Under the pieces are notes generated by a model. It was not told where the DNA came from. It made no database searches and saw only the letters and a program-made list of their open reading frames with translations. From assembly GCA_022647575.1 (NCBI GenBank), contig JALCKY010000002.1, positions 434,001 through 498,000 of the forward strand: DNA of 64,000 nucleotides, in the 5' to 3' direction. Every line of letters starts with the position of its first letter. The first letter of the stretch is position 1. The DNA is from Lachnospiraceae bacterium (GTDB lineage Bacteria > Bacillota > Clostridia > Lachnospirales > Lachnospiraceae). A program made the translations under genes and the position numbers. Below, piece by piece: positions 1 to 7,424 of this stretch.

Positions 1-12
1 AGAAGTACCCGC

Positions 13-546
13 TTATACAGGTTTCAGATTCACGCAGCGGCAGATGATGCCGGCGATTTCCTTCGGCGGCAGCTGGGGCCTTGCCGTAAGCCAGTATTGA
101 ATAACGCCGAAAATCGCATTCGCCGTCATGACGGACTGATATTTCAGCAATACGGCATCTTCCTTCCCGCCGGACAGCCGCTGCCGGCAGTACCCGGCCA
201 TGGTTCCTTTCATGATTTCCTGAATTGCAAGAGATCCGCGGGGCGACATCAGGCCTCTCAGCAAAGCATCCTTCTTTTCAAGGAGCGTAAAAAGGTCCGT
301 GAAATAGTCATAGTCCAAAGTTCCGTGTGATGACTGCAGGGCAAGGATTTCCCTGCTCAGCATGGCCTGATACTCCTGCACCAGTTCGATTTTATCCTGA
401 TAATGGTTATAGAAAGTCTTCCGCGTCACATGGGCTTCCCTGATGATGTCGCTCACGGTGATGCGTTCAAATTCTTTTTCTTTCAGAAGACCGGCCAGTG
501 CCTGATACAGGGCCTGCCTTGTTTTTACGATTCTTTGATCTTCCAT
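13..546 (-). CDS. TetR/AcrR family transcriptional regulator
   Basis: The 177-aa protein has an N-terminal TetR-type HTH at about residues 10-55. The sequence from ITVSDIIREAHV to TFYNHYQDKIEL is the classic recognition helix followed by the YxHF-like turn. The C-terminal helical ligand domain is divergent, so no inducer can be named. The ATG at 546 follows a GGGAG site. The gene is divergent from the HXXEE membrane protein at 689, and the shared intergenic region holds a palindrome, so auto-repression and control of that neighbour are the simplest inference. Family assignment is secure; target and ligand are unknown. Confidence 0.9.
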   Translation of the reverse strand: MEDQRIVKTRQALYQALAGLLKEKEFERITVSDIIREAHVTRKTFYNHYQDKIELVQEYQAMLSREILALQSSHGTLDYDYFTDLFTLLEKKDALLRGLMSPRGSLAIQEIMKGTMAGYCRQRLSGGKEDAVLLKYQSVMTANAIFGVIQYWLTARPQLPPKEIAGIICRCVNLKPV

Positions 547-625
547 CTCATTTCTCCCGGAATTATGACTGCAGATAGACGGATTGTGTGGAAAAACGCA
601 AACAATCCGATAGATAAAATCAGCT

Positions 626-659
626 GTTTATGCTAGATATACTATATCAGAAAGTAAAC
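626..659. promoter_or_regulatory. Candidate TetR operator palindrome
   Basis: Between the divergent TetR and HXXEE genes lies the 13-bp perfect palindrome GATATA-C-TATATC (636-648). Weaker outer arms GTTTA (626-630) and TAAAC (655-659) flank it almost symmetrically. The position suits an operator shared by both genes. Assignment to this TetR is inference. Confidence 0.45.
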
Positions 660-688
660 ATACTGTGTAATAAAATGAGGGAAGAAAA

Positions 689-1348
689 ATGAGATTCCTG
701 AGAAACCACTGGTATGATATCGGCCTCGTGCCCATGACGGCCGCCGTCATCTGCATGATTGTCTTCTGGTCAAAGATGGAAATGCTGCAGCGCCTGGCAT
801 TGATGAATTTTGCCGTCATCTTCTGGCATCAGTTTGAAGAATACCGTTTCCCGGGAGGCGAGCCGGCGATCACGAATCTGGCCCTGCAGCCGTCCGGTGA
901 CGGACCGGCCGACAGATATCCCCTGAATCAGAACAATGCCATGGTCATCAATGTGACCGCATCCTACACGGCATATTTATTTCCCGTGCTGTTTCCGAAT
1001 GTCCTATGGCTGGGATTCATGCCGGTCGTATTCGGGATCAGCCAGATCATCATCCACGGCTTCATCACGCCGAAGAAGATCGGAAACCGGATCTACTCGC
1101 CGGGATTCTGTGCGGTATTATTCGGACATGTTCCCGTGGGCATCTGGTGGTTCTTCTATACCCTGTCGCATGGCCTGCTCAGGATATGGGACGTACTTCT
1201 CGGCCTGCTCTGCCTGTTTCTGTTCATTGCGGTCTTCATGCTGAAAATCGGATACGGAGTCCTGAAGGACCCGAACTCCGAATATCCTTTTCCGAAGGCA
1301 GAATTTGAAAGAGGCGGCTATGCCCGCTTTTTACGCCGGTTGTCCTGA
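689..1348 (+). CDS. HXXEE domain membrane protein
   Basis: This 219-aa polytopic membrane protein carries the signature HQFEE at residues 47-51, which defines the HXXEE family, followed by a conserved Y-x-FPGGEP stretch. Hydrophobic segments cover about residues 12-27, 35-47, 90-130 and 150-190. The biochemical role of the family is not established; the H/E motif inside a membrane domain suggests metal binding or a membrane hydrolase. The start follows GAGGGAAG. The last 18 bp overlap the end of the convergent LysR gene. Its placement next to a divergent TetR suggests it is that regulator's target. Confidence 0.8.
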   Translation: MRFLRNHWYDIGLVPMTAAVICMIVFWSKMEMLQRLALMNFAVIFWHQFEEYRFPGGEPAITNLALQPSGDGPADRYPLNQNNAMVINVTASYTAYLFPVLFPNVLWLGFMPVVFGISQIIIHGFITPKKIGNRIYSPGFCAVLFGHVPVGIWWFFYTLSHGLLRIWDVLLGLLCLFLFIAVFMLKIGYGVLKDPNSEYPFPKAEFERGGYARFLRRLS

Positions 1349-2185
1349 CCGGCTGTTTTTTATGATTTCCATCAGAGCATTCAGCAGCGGGCTGCCGCTG
1401 TGCCAGGCCAGCAGGATGGAAGTCGTCAGTTCTTTTTCATCTATCACGGAAACGGGCAGTCCGTTCTGACTTCCGGCAATCGTCAGCGGAACAATGGCAG
1501 CTGCCATTCCCTGACCGGCAAGACTGATGGCGGTTCTTGCGTCATCGCATTCGCAGACCATATTGAAGGACAGGCTCTGCCTGTCAAAAGCGGCCTGGAT
1601 CAGGGCTTCATAGCGCCGGTAAATGATCAGGGACTGATCCGAAAGCTCCTTCAGTGAAACAGCGGCAGGACCTTTCTTCCGCTTCGGATAGATCACGGCC
1701 ATCGGCTCATCCAGAATGTTCAGGAATCTGCATCCCTGAAGGCTGATGGGCGTGCGGATGACTGCCGCGTCCAGGGTACCGTCATCCAGGGACTCCTTCA
1801 GATGATAGGTATTGCCTTCATGCAGCTCAAGCAGAATGTTCCCGCCTTCCGTCTTCAGTCGGCAGAGGAACGGGGCAATCACGGGGACTACCGTCGGCGT
1901 AACGCCGATCCGGAAAGTCTTTCTTTCCGTAAGCGAGCTGACTTCCCGCATGGCGGAATTTGCCCGTGCGAGAATATCCTGGGAATGCAGATAGAAAACC
2001 TTTCCGGCCGGAGTAAGCCGTATCCCTTTTGCAGAGCGTTCAAAAAGCTTTACGCTGAGTTCGTTTTCCAGCTGTGCGACGGCATAGCTCAGAGGCGGCT
2101 GCGACATATGCAGGTCTTTCGCAGCGGCATTGATGCTGCCGTGTTCGACGATGGATTTATAGTAAGCAAGCTGTCTGAGTTCCAT
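1331..2185 (-). CDS. LysR family transcriptional regulator
   Basis: The 284-aa protein has the LysR N-terminal winged HTH at residues 1-60 (MELRQLAYYKSIVEHGSI, then AAKDLHMSQPPLSYAVAQLE), followed by a periplasmic-binding-protein-like effector domain. The ATG at 2185 has GGAGG four bases upstream. It is divergent from the heterodimeric ABC exporter beginning at 2303, with only about 117 bp between them, so it is the likely regulator of that exporter (inference from placement). The effector ligand cannot be predicted. Confidence 0.92.
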   Translation of the reverse strand: MELRQLAYYKSIVEHGSINAAAKDLHMSQPPLSYAVAQLENELSVKLFERSAKGIRLTPAGKVFYLHSQDILARANSAMREVSSLTERKTFRIGVTPTVVPVIAPFLCRLKTEGGNILLELHEGNTYHLKESLDDGTLDAAVIRTPISLQGCRFLNILDEPMAVIYPKRKKGPAAVSLKELSDQSLIIYRRYEALIQAAFDRQSLSFNMVCECDDARTAISLAGQGMAAAIVPLTIAGSQNGLPVSVIDEKELTTSILLAWHSGSPLLNALMEIIKNSRSGQPA

Positions 2186-2302
2186 AGGGCCTCCTTATAT
2201 ATAAATTGTTTAACGTACAACAAAAACAATATTTTATATATATGGCTAATCATGATACTATGGGGAAGGAAATTCAAGAGAAACTTCTTAAAAGAGGATA
2301 AC

Positions 2303-4069
2303 GTGAAAAACCTTCTGAAATATTTTGAGCATCACAAAAAGGCGACGGTGACTGCCCCGCTGTTCAAGCTGCTCGAAGCATTTTTCGACCTGCTCGTTCC
2401 GCTTGTCGTGGCGCAGATCATCGACGTCGGAATCGTAAAGAAAGATACCGGCTATATTTATCTGAACATCGGACTGCTGATCCTGCTTGCCCTGGTGGGA
2501 TTTGCCTGCAGCATTACCGCACAGTATTTTGCCGCCAGGGTGAGTTCCGATGTAGGAACGGATATCCGGCAGGACATGTTCGACCATATCGAAGACATGT
2601 CTTACGCAAAGCTCGATAAGGTCGGGACAAGCACGCTGATCACCCGGCTGACCAGCGATGTCAACCAGGTGCAGACCGGCATCAATATGGGCCTGCGGCT
2701 TTTATTGAGAAGCCCGTTCATCGTATTCGGCTCCCTGGTCATGGCCTTCACGATCAATGTCCGGGCAGCCCTGGTATTTGCCGTCGCCATCCCGGTTCTG
2801 TCCGCCGTGGTCTTCGGGCTGATGTGGGTCAGCATTCCCCTGTTCCGCAAGGTACAGGGAAAGCTGGATGCCGTTACCGGACTGACCCGTGAGAACCTGA
2901 CAGGCGTCAGGGTCATCCGGGCTTTCTGCAAAGAGGCCGAGGAAGTAAAAGATTTCGATCAGAAAAATGAAGACCTGACAAGGACCAATGAATTCGTAGG
3001 GAAATTATCGGCCCTGATGAATCCGGTCACCTTTGCACTCATCAATATCGCCACCATCGTCCTGATTCAGGTGGGTGCCGTCCAGGTCAGTCTGGGCTCC
3101 CTTCAGCAGGGCGAAGTCGTTGCCCTTTACAACTACATGGCTCAGATGATCATCGAGCTTGTCAAGCTGGCTTCCCTGCTGATCACCCTGAATAAATCCA
3201 TCGCCTGCGCAAACCGTGTTTCCCAGATCCTGGCACTTCCGAAAGGAATGGATTTCCCGGAGGAAATGACCGGGCAGCCTGCAGAGCACGGAACGGTAGC
3301 TTTCCGCCATGTATCCATGACGTATGAGGATGCGGGAGAAGAGTCGCTGAGCGATATCGATTTCCGGATTCAAAAAGGACAGACGGTCGGCATCATCGGC
3401 GGTACCGGCAGCGGAAAATCCACCGTCGTCAATCTGATCCCCCGGTTCTATGACGCGGCGGAGGGCGAAGTGCTGGTGGACGGCATCAATGTGAAGAACT
3501 ATCCGGAGCACAGGCTGACAGACCTTGTGGGCATGGTGCCGCAGAAGGCTGTCCTGTTTAAAGGCTCCATCCGCGACAATATGAAATGGGGCAATCCGGA
3601 TGCCGGTGATGAAGAAATCTGGCAGGCACTGACCATGGCACAGGCCAGGGAAGTCGTCGAAGGCAAGCAGGGCGGTCTTGATTACATGCTTGAGCAGAAC
3701 GGCCGGAACCTGTCCGGCGGACAGAAGCAGAGGCTTACCATTGCCAGGGCATTGGTGAAAAAACCCGAAATCCTGATTCTCGACGACAGCGCCAGCGCGC
3801 TTGACTTTGCAACGGATGCGGCACTTCGGAAGGCACTGCGTACTCTGTCAGGCACGACGACAACCCTGATCGTATCCCAGAGGGTTTCCAGCATCATGCA
3901 GGCAGAACTCATCCTGGTCATGAACGACGGAAATCTGGCCGGAAAAGGAACCCATGAAGAACTGATGAAATCCTGTGAAATCTATCAGGAAATCTATTAT
4001 TCGCAGTTCCCGGAGAAAAGGCCTGCAGGCGGCGGTGCCGCTGACTGCCGGAAAGGAGCATCGGCATGA
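2303..4069 (+). CDS. ABC exporter half-transporter, degenerate-Walker-B subunit
   Basis: This 588-aa fused TMD-NBD protein has six membrane segments in its first ~320 residues. The NBD carries Walker A GGTGSGKS, a canonical LSGGQKQR signature and Walker B LILDDSASALD, where the catalytic Glu is replaced by Asp. That pattern marks one subunit of a heterodimeric exporter of the BmrC/D or TM287/288 type. The start is set to GTG 2303 behind AAAGAGG; the open frame reaches back to 1802 but would lie across the divergent LysR gene and its promoter. It overlaps the next gene by ATGA, implying translational coupling. Drug or peptide export is family knowledge; the substrate is unknown. Confidence 0.92.
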   Translation: MKNLLKYFEHHKKATVTAPLFKLLEAFFDLLVPLVVAQIIDVGIVKKDTGYIYLNIGLLILLALVGFACSITAQYFAARVSSDVGTDIRQDMFDHIEDMSYAKLDKVGTSTLITRLTSDVNQVQTGINMGLRLLLRSPFIVFGSLVMAFTINVRAALVFAVAIPVLSAVVFGLMWVSIPLFRKVQGKLDAVTGLTRENLTGVRVIRAFCKEAEEVKDFDQKNEDLTRTNEFVGKLSALMNPVTFALINIATIVLIQVGAVQVSLGSLQQGEVVALYNYMAQMIIELVKLASLLITLNKSIACANRVSQILALPKGMDFPEEMTGQPAEHGTVAFRHVSMTYEDAGEESLSDIDFRIQKGQTVGIIGGTGSGKSTVVNLIPRFYDAAEGEVLVDGINVKNYPEHRLTDLVGMVPQKAVLFKGSIRDNMKWGNPDAGDEEIWQALTMAQAREVVEGKQGGLDYMLEQNGRNLSGGQKQRLTIARALVKKPEILILDDSASALDFATDAALRKALRTLSGTTTTLIVSQRVSSIMQAELILVMNDGNLAGKGTHEELMKSCEIYQEIYYSQFPEKRPAGGGAADCRKGASA

Positions 4070-5868
4070 GTGATCTGAAAAAGAATGCCCCGGAAGGCGA
4101 AATGTCAGGCGACCGGGCAGACACAAAAGAAACGCTTGGGAAAGTACTGAAGTTCATCGGACGGTACAGGATTTTACTGGTCTTCAGCATAATCCTGGCT
4201 GCGCTGTCGGTCATCCTGCAGCTGTATGTGCCGATCCTGTTCGGTGCGGCAATCGACGGAATTATTTCCAAGGGCAATGTTGATTTTCAGCTGGTAGGCT
4301 ATTACCTGATCCGGATAGCCGTATTTGTCCTGCTGTCCGCACTGGCATCCTATATCATGAACCGTCTCAACAACAGGATCACCTACGCGGTGATCCGCGA
4401 CATCCGCGCCAGGGCCATCCGTCAGATTCAGGTGATTCCGCTTGCCTACCTCGATGCACATTCTTCAGGCGATATCGTCAGCCGCATCATAGCCGATACC
4501 GACCAGCTTTCAGACGGCCTGCTGCTGGGCTTCACCCAGCTTTTCACCGGCGTCGTCACCATTATCGCCACCCTGGCCTTCATGTTCAGCAAGAATGTCC
4601 TGATCACCGTCATCGTGGTTCTGACGACCCCGGTCAGTTTTTTTGCCGCGAAGTTCATCGCGACGCATTCCTATAAAATGTTCCATGCCCAGACTGAGAC
4701 CCGGGGCAGCCAGACGGCACTGATCGAGGAAATGATCGGCAATGCAAAGGTCGTCAAAGCCTTCGGCCATGAAAAAGAAGCTTCTGAAAAGTTCCGTGAA
4801 ATCAACGGGGAGCTGAGGGAATATAACCGGAAGGCAACCTTCTATTCATCCCTGACCAATCCGACCACGCGCTTTATCAATAACCTGATCTACGCGGCGG
4901 TAGCCCTGATCGGCTCCTTCCAGATCTTCGGAGGCGCCCTGACGATCGGCGGACTGTCGGTCATGCTGAATTATGCCAATCAGTACATGAAGCCGTTCAA
5001 CGATATCAGTTCGGTCGTCACCGAGCTGCAGAATGCCCTGGCCTGCGCTGCGAGGATCTTCGCCCTGATTGATCAGGAACCGGAGAAGGATGCAGTCGAC
5101 ATCACGAAGGCGGAAGACACGTCCGTGATGGAACCGGGCAGGGAAAGCGTTGAAATCGATCAGGTATCCTTCAGCTATACGAAAGATAAAAAACTGATTG
5201 AAGATTTCTCGCTGTCGGCAAAGCCCGGCATGCATATCGCCATCGTAGGCCCGACCGGATGCGGAAAGACAACCATGATCAACCTCCTGATGCGCTTCTA
5301 CGACGCAGAGAAAGGCGACATCAGAATGGAAGGCACCAGCATTTACAAAATGGACCGCCACTCCATGCGCAGGAACTACGGCATGGTCCTGCAGGATACC
5401 TGGCTCAAAAACGGAACCGTCCGGGAGAACATCAATATCGGAAAGCCGGATGCGGCCGACGAAGAAATCATCCTGGCTGCAAAGGAAGCCCACAGCTGGG
5501 AGTTCATCCGCAGACTGCCTCAGAAGCTGGATACCGTATTGAATGAAGACAGTTTAAGCCAGGGCCAGAAACAGCTGCTCTGCATCACCAGGGTCATGCT
5601 GTGCCTGCCGCCGATGCTGATTCTTGATGAAGCGACCTCGTCGATCGATACCCGTACCGAGCTGATGATCCAGAATGCCTTTGACAAACTGATGGAAGGA
5701 CGTACTAGCTTTATCGTGGCACACCGGCTTTCGACCATCCGTGACGCGGATGTCATTCTCGTCATGAAAGACGGACGGATTATTGAACAGGGCAGCCATG
5801 ACCGCCTGATGGCAGCAAACGGTTTCTATACGGATCTCTACAACAGCCAGTTCGCGCTGGAGCATTAA
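4066..5868 (+). CDS. ABC exporter half-transporter, catalytic-Glu subunit
   Basis: This 600-aa TMD-NBD protein is the partner of the preceding subunit. Its NBD has Walker A GPTGCGKT, a degenerate signature LSQGQKQL and an intact Walker B LILDEATSSID. In the heterodimer the single competent ATP site would therefore combine its Glu with the LSGGQ of the upstream subunit. A hydrophilic N-terminal extension of about 35 residues precedes the first membrane helix. It starts inside the stop of the upstream gene (ATGA) and ends 33 bp before a convergent gene. Confidence 0.93.
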   Translation: MSDLKKNAPEGEMSGDRADTKETLGKVLKFIGRYRILLVFSIILAALSVILQLYVPILFGAAIDGIISKGNVDFQLVGYYLIRIAVFVLLSALASYIMNRLNNRITYAVIRDIRARAIRQIQVIPLAYLDAHSSGDIVSRIIADTDQLSDGLLLGFTQLFTGVVTIIATLAFMFSKNVLITVIVVLTTPVSFFAAKFIATHSYKMFHAQTETRGSQTALIEEMIGNAKVVKAFGHEKEASEKFREINGELREYNRKATFYSSLTNPTTRFINNLIYAAVALIGSFQIFGGALTIGGLSVMLNYANQYMKPFNDISSVVTELQNALACAARIFALIDQEPEKDAVDITKAEDTSVMEPGRESVEIDQVSFSYTKDKKLIEDFSLSAKPGMHIAIVGPTGCGKTTMINLLMRFYDAEKGDIRMEGTSIYKMDRHSMRRNYGMVLQDTWLKNGTVRENINIGKPDAADEEIILAAKEAHSWEFIRRLPQKLDTVLNEDSLSQGQKQLLCITRVMLCLPPMLILDEATSSIDTRTELMIQNAFDKLMEGRTSFIVAHRLSTIRDADVILVMKDGRIIEQGSHDRLMAANGFYTDLYNSQFALEH

Positions 5869-5901
5869 AAGAGTCCGCTGCGTTCAGGTTTTTCCGCCCT
5901 T

Positions 5902-6648
5902 TTACTCAGCTGGAAAAATCACGCCGAACCATGCAGATAATTCCGTCAGGTCCTTCATCAGATAGTCCCGGATTTCCGTATCGCCGTGCGTACAGGCATC
6001 AATCATTTCCGGCATGATTTTCTCAGGCTGACGCCGGCCGGAAACCGGCTCATTTTTCATCCGTCTTTTCGCCTGCTGCAGCAGGAAAATGTGACAGACA
6101 TTCTCAAATAATTCTTCATAGCGGTCATGATATTCCCTCAGGCACTCCGTCACCTCATCGCAAGGAATCTGCGCAAGGAACTTCTGCTCCAGGAAAACGC
6201 AGCGAAGATATTCATAGATGCAGTCGATGCCGCTCAGGTCCTGCAGATTCACAAGGACCGGGTAGTCGAGCGTCAGGATTGTATCCTGCGGATGAAAGCG
6301 CGGATCATAATGCCTGAAAAATTCCGGCAGGCCTTTCCGGAATGTATCCTTCAGGCAGCGCAGCCGATAGGAATGGAAAATGACTGCTGTCTGATTATAC
6401 AGAGTCACCGCTTTCTTCGCCTTGTGCATCACGCATTCATAGCCTGCCTGATAGGCAGCAAGTGCGGACACCTTCGCTTCCGGCAGAAGCCTGCTGTCAT
6501 TTCCCACTTCATACTCCCGGATGCAGTAAATGACCGCGCCCATCAGCTGTTCTGCTTTTTCGTAGGTGACGGAGGAATTCTCATAGCTGCCGTATTTCCT
6601 GATGAGGCCGCCCGCGACCGGCGCAAGTTCTTCCATGCTGTAATTCAT
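5902..6648 (-). CDS. DUF6179 family protein
   Basis: This 248-aa soluble helical protein matches my recollection of DUF6179: an N-terminal AEQLMGAVIYCI segment, a central AAYQAGYECVMHKAKKAV helix and the stretch FRHYDPRFHPQDTILTLDYP. No catalytic motif or membrane segment is visible. It starts 3 bp after the stop of the upstream DUF6323 gene, so the two form an operon; as I recall the pair co-occurs in many Clostridia. Function unknown. The family name is from memory rather than a search. Confidence 0.65.
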   Translation of the reverse strand: MNYSMEELAPVAGGLIRKYGSYENSSVTYEKAEQLMGAVIYCIREYEVGNDSRLLPEAKVSALAAYQAGYECVMHKAKKAVTLYNQTAVIFHSYRLRCLKDTFRKGLPEFFRHYDPRFHPQDTILTLDYPVLVNLQDLSGIDCIYEYLRCVFLEQKFLAQIPCDEVTECLREYHDRYEELFENVCHIFLLQQAKRRMKNEPVSGRRQPEKIMPEMIDACTHGDTEIRDYLMKDLTELSAWFGVIFPAE

Positions 6649-6651
6649 CTT

Positions 6652-7182
6652 CTATTCCCCCAGCAGTTCATGCAGCGCCTCCAGATACAGTTTCCGGTCC
6701 CATCGCGTCACCTCATCCAGAGAGGCATATTCACCGTATCCGTCCGTCTCCGAACAGCCGCGGTATCCGGCACGGATGGCCCGGGCAAAGTTCGCAAGGC
6801 AGGTTCCTTCCAGATAATCCAGATCCCCGTAGCAGACCGTCTCGAACTGCTCCTTCATGAAATGAAGAAGCTCGTCATCCGTGATCTCATCCTGCATTTC
6901 ATTTTTATAAAGGAAGAAGATTTCCTGCAGACGGATAATGGTATCCCGGTAATTGCTCTGGTTTAAATAAGCCGAATCACAGAACTCGAAAATAATCTTC
7001 GGCGTGATGCCATCGCCCAGTTCAACCCGCCGTGCTTCCTTAAGCGTGTCCTTTCCTGCCTCTGCAATCAAACGGACATCGCTCTCCGTCAGAGAAAGTC
7101 CGAAACGCTGCGTAACCTGATTCGTCTCCAGCAGCTTTCCAACCTGAGCCTGCTGAAGAACCAGGAGCCAGTTTTTATCCAT
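6652..7182 (-). CDS. DUF6323 family protein
   Basis: This 176-aa soluble protein has the pattern I associate with DUF6323: TQRFGLSLTESDV near residue 25, then ITPKIIFEFCDSAYL and NYRDTIIRLQEIFFLYKNE, ending in a helical region. It is the first gene of the two-gene unit with DUF6179. No enzymatic motif is visible. The ATG at 7182 follows GGAGGATGAAGGC. Function unknown; the operon pairing is the most useful information. Confidence 0.65.
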   Translation of the reverse strand: MDKNWLLVLQQAQVGKLLETNQVTQRFGLSLTESDVRLIAEAGKDTLKEARRVELGDGITPKIIFEFCDSAYLNQSNYRDTIIRLQEIFFLYKNEMQDEITDDELLHFMKEQFETVCYGDLDYLEGTCLANFARAIRAGYRGCSETDGYGEYASLDEVTRWDRKLYLEALHELLGE

Positions 7183-7270
7183 GCCTTCATCCTCCGTATC
7201 CTTATTATCCTATAAGCAGGATGAAGTACCAGTCTGGTAAATTGGCCGGTTTTATGCTATAGTATTTATG

Positions 7271-7320
7271 GAAGAAAAAAAGCGATAAAGCGGCTGACCG
7301 TTTTATCGCTTTTTTTCTTC
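7271..7320. terminator. Strong bidirectional hairpin between divergent genes
   Basis: Arms AGCGATAAA-CGG / CCG-TTTATCGCT close on a CTGA loop and are flanked by A7 and T7 runs, so the hairpin can terminate in either direction. It lies between two divergent genes and would insulate the TIR-TPR gene from upstream transcription. Confidence 0.8.
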
Positions 7321-7363
7321 TCAAACCGATCAAATTATGCCTCCTCAGAGGCATCTGCCTTTC

Positions 7364-7392
7364 TTGACAAGCCCCTGCAAACTCACTATGAT
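7364..7392 (+). promoter_or_regulatory. SigA-type promoter of the TIR-TPR gene
   Basis: TTGACA (7364-7369) and TATGAT (7387-7392) are separated by 17 bp. Transcription would begin near 7399, giving a leader of about 25 nt before the ATG at 7425. A GCCTC-CTCA-GAGGC inverted repeat lies just upstream at about 7338-7353. Confidence 0.7.
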
Positions 7393-7424
7393 TAAAAAAA
7401 TAGTCACAGAAAGCAGGTATTTCC

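Noticed and set aside
1802..2302. In-frame N-terminal extension of the first ABC subunit
   Set aside because: It would run across the divergent LysR gene and its promoter. The GTG at 2303 has a good ribosome site and gives the normal exporter start.
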